A DNA stretch of 64,000 nt, from the NCBI RefSeq assembly GCF_003945595.2, contig NW_024103729.1:368950-432949 (forward strand). Direction: 5' to 3'. Below the pieces are notes generated by a model. The model did not search any database. It was not told the DNA's origin and saw only the letters and a program-made list of their open reading frames with translations. This document shows, in pieces, positions 63,101 through 64,000 of the stretch (positions are counted from its first letter, which is position 1; the number at the start of each line of letters is the position of its first letter). Source of the stretch: Pipra filicauda. Lineage: Eukaryota; Chordata; Aves; Passeriformes; Pipridae. Made by a program: the position numbers and the translations under genes.

Positions 63101-64000
63101 GGCTGAACAGAATTTTATTTTTTCTATGAAGAAAATGATCAGGAAACTTGAACATAATGATTTCACGCCGTGACTATAATGCAAACACATACTTAACCAT
63201 CATTGTCTCCTCTTCATATAATAACTGAAAACATCTGTATTGTGCACTGAAACATTATACATCGCATTACAATTAGAAATGTGCTGAAGTGTTGGATTGG
63301 GTGTTTATTTATGGGCCATGAAAAATAAGGTTTTCTGCGCTTCTCATGTACAACTAAATAGCCATAGGTAGAGTACTGAAAATTTTGGAACCCAGCAGTC
63401 ACTGTGGGAATGGCTTCATTATTCACCGAAGGAGGTTTTTCCAGCAGAGCTGAGTTGCTGACAAACAATAATAAACATTACTGAAAGTTGGAAACAAGAA
63501 CTCAGGCATGTTGATTTTGACTGTAAAAAATGCTCACGGGGCATGGAGGGCAAGATGCTCTCAAAATGACAAGGTACTACAATAGAGGGATCCCCATTAG
63601 AGCTGTGCACATATATTTTCTCTATTGACACAAAAGTGTTCTGACAGGCTCAGCAAACAAGCAGCTTCTCCTGACTGCCTAGTCTTTACCTGTTGCCACA
63701 AGTAGTCTAGAAACAGAAATGTATTTTTAATGGGCACACAAATGTTTCAAAGATGAAATATACTCAGGTGGGGACATAGCAAATGTCTTGTTGGTGTAGC
63801 TTCTGAGAGCTTTTGTAGCACAAAAGGCATCACTATGACTTTTTGCTGAAGCACTTGACAGTTCATGACCACAGCAGAAAATATTGTTTGAGATCAAACT
63901 ATATAATATTTACTTTGTCCAATATTTTACTCGTATGTGAAACAATGTGATTGTTTGAAAGAGCTCACTCTACAGTTAATTACTTTTGCAAATAGCTGCT
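60131..64000. other. Noncoding stretch to window end, no gene seen
   Basis: Frames 61248-61565 (minus, 105 codons), 62548-62787 (plus, 79 codons) and the overlapping 63214-63468 / 63419-63631 (minus) are unassigned. An A run lies near 61020-61029. No repeat family, tRNA or splice-site pair was recognised. The window ends in AT-rich DNA without a visible boundary. Confidence 0.6.

Overview
The window looks like a gene-poor, AT-rich stretch of a bird genome; another sauropsid is possible. The main evidence is a degraded CR1 LINE (chicken repeat 1) at about 20544-21230 with an archosaur-type reverse transcriptase. The low repeat load fits: I recognise one CR1, one or two much older LINE-2-like fossils, a few short microsatellites, and no Alu/L1-type or endogenous retroviral structure. 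Nothing looks bacterial. There is no operon layout, no ribosome-binding sites, and no open frame above 143 codons. Species and locus cannot be named from the sequence alone.

I found no convincing protein-coding gene, spliced exon, tRNA, rRNA or known small RNA. The open frames (mostly 60-110 codons) are what AT-rich DNA gives by chance, and many overlap one another on opposite strands. The window is best read as intergenic or deep intronic DNA. Any function would be regulatory, and here that rests only on motif clusters seen by eye.

Layout. 1-8 kb: AT-rich with a diverged 59-bp duplication (1694-1812) and a somewhat GC-richer patch (3650-4030). 8.1-8.5 kb: a stretch open on both strands that may be a decayed coding insertion. 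8.5-20 kb: mostly featureless, with a doubtful LINE fossil near 16 kb and an RFX-like site plus CCAAT box near 19.8 kb. 20.5-21.2 kb: the CR1. 23.0-23.2 kb: a coding-like fragment of unknown origin. 30.6-31.1 kb: a 55-bp alternating purine/pyrimidine tract followed by a homeodomain-type inverted repeat. 35.5 kb: a compact two-part hairpin. 36.5-36.7 kb: a minus-strand fossil of a LINE-2-like reverse transcriptase C-terminus. 37.3 kb: an AT-microsatellite tandem duplication. 38.4-38.7 kb: a C-rich, CpG-poor island. 46.1 kb: an AAAT microsatellite. 49.3-49.7 kb: the densest CpG cluster I saw, with E-boxes, a CRE-like site, a hairpin and a T16 run. 57.7-57.9 kb and 60.1 kb: clusters of octamer/ATGCAT, E-box and MEF2-type motifs.

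The most interesting candidates are the 49.3-49.6 kb CpG/hairpin element, the 57.7 kb motif cluster, the 19.8 kb RFX-type site, and the LINE-2-like fossil. I saw no new multi-gene system. Cross-species alignment would settle which noncoding candidates are under constraint.
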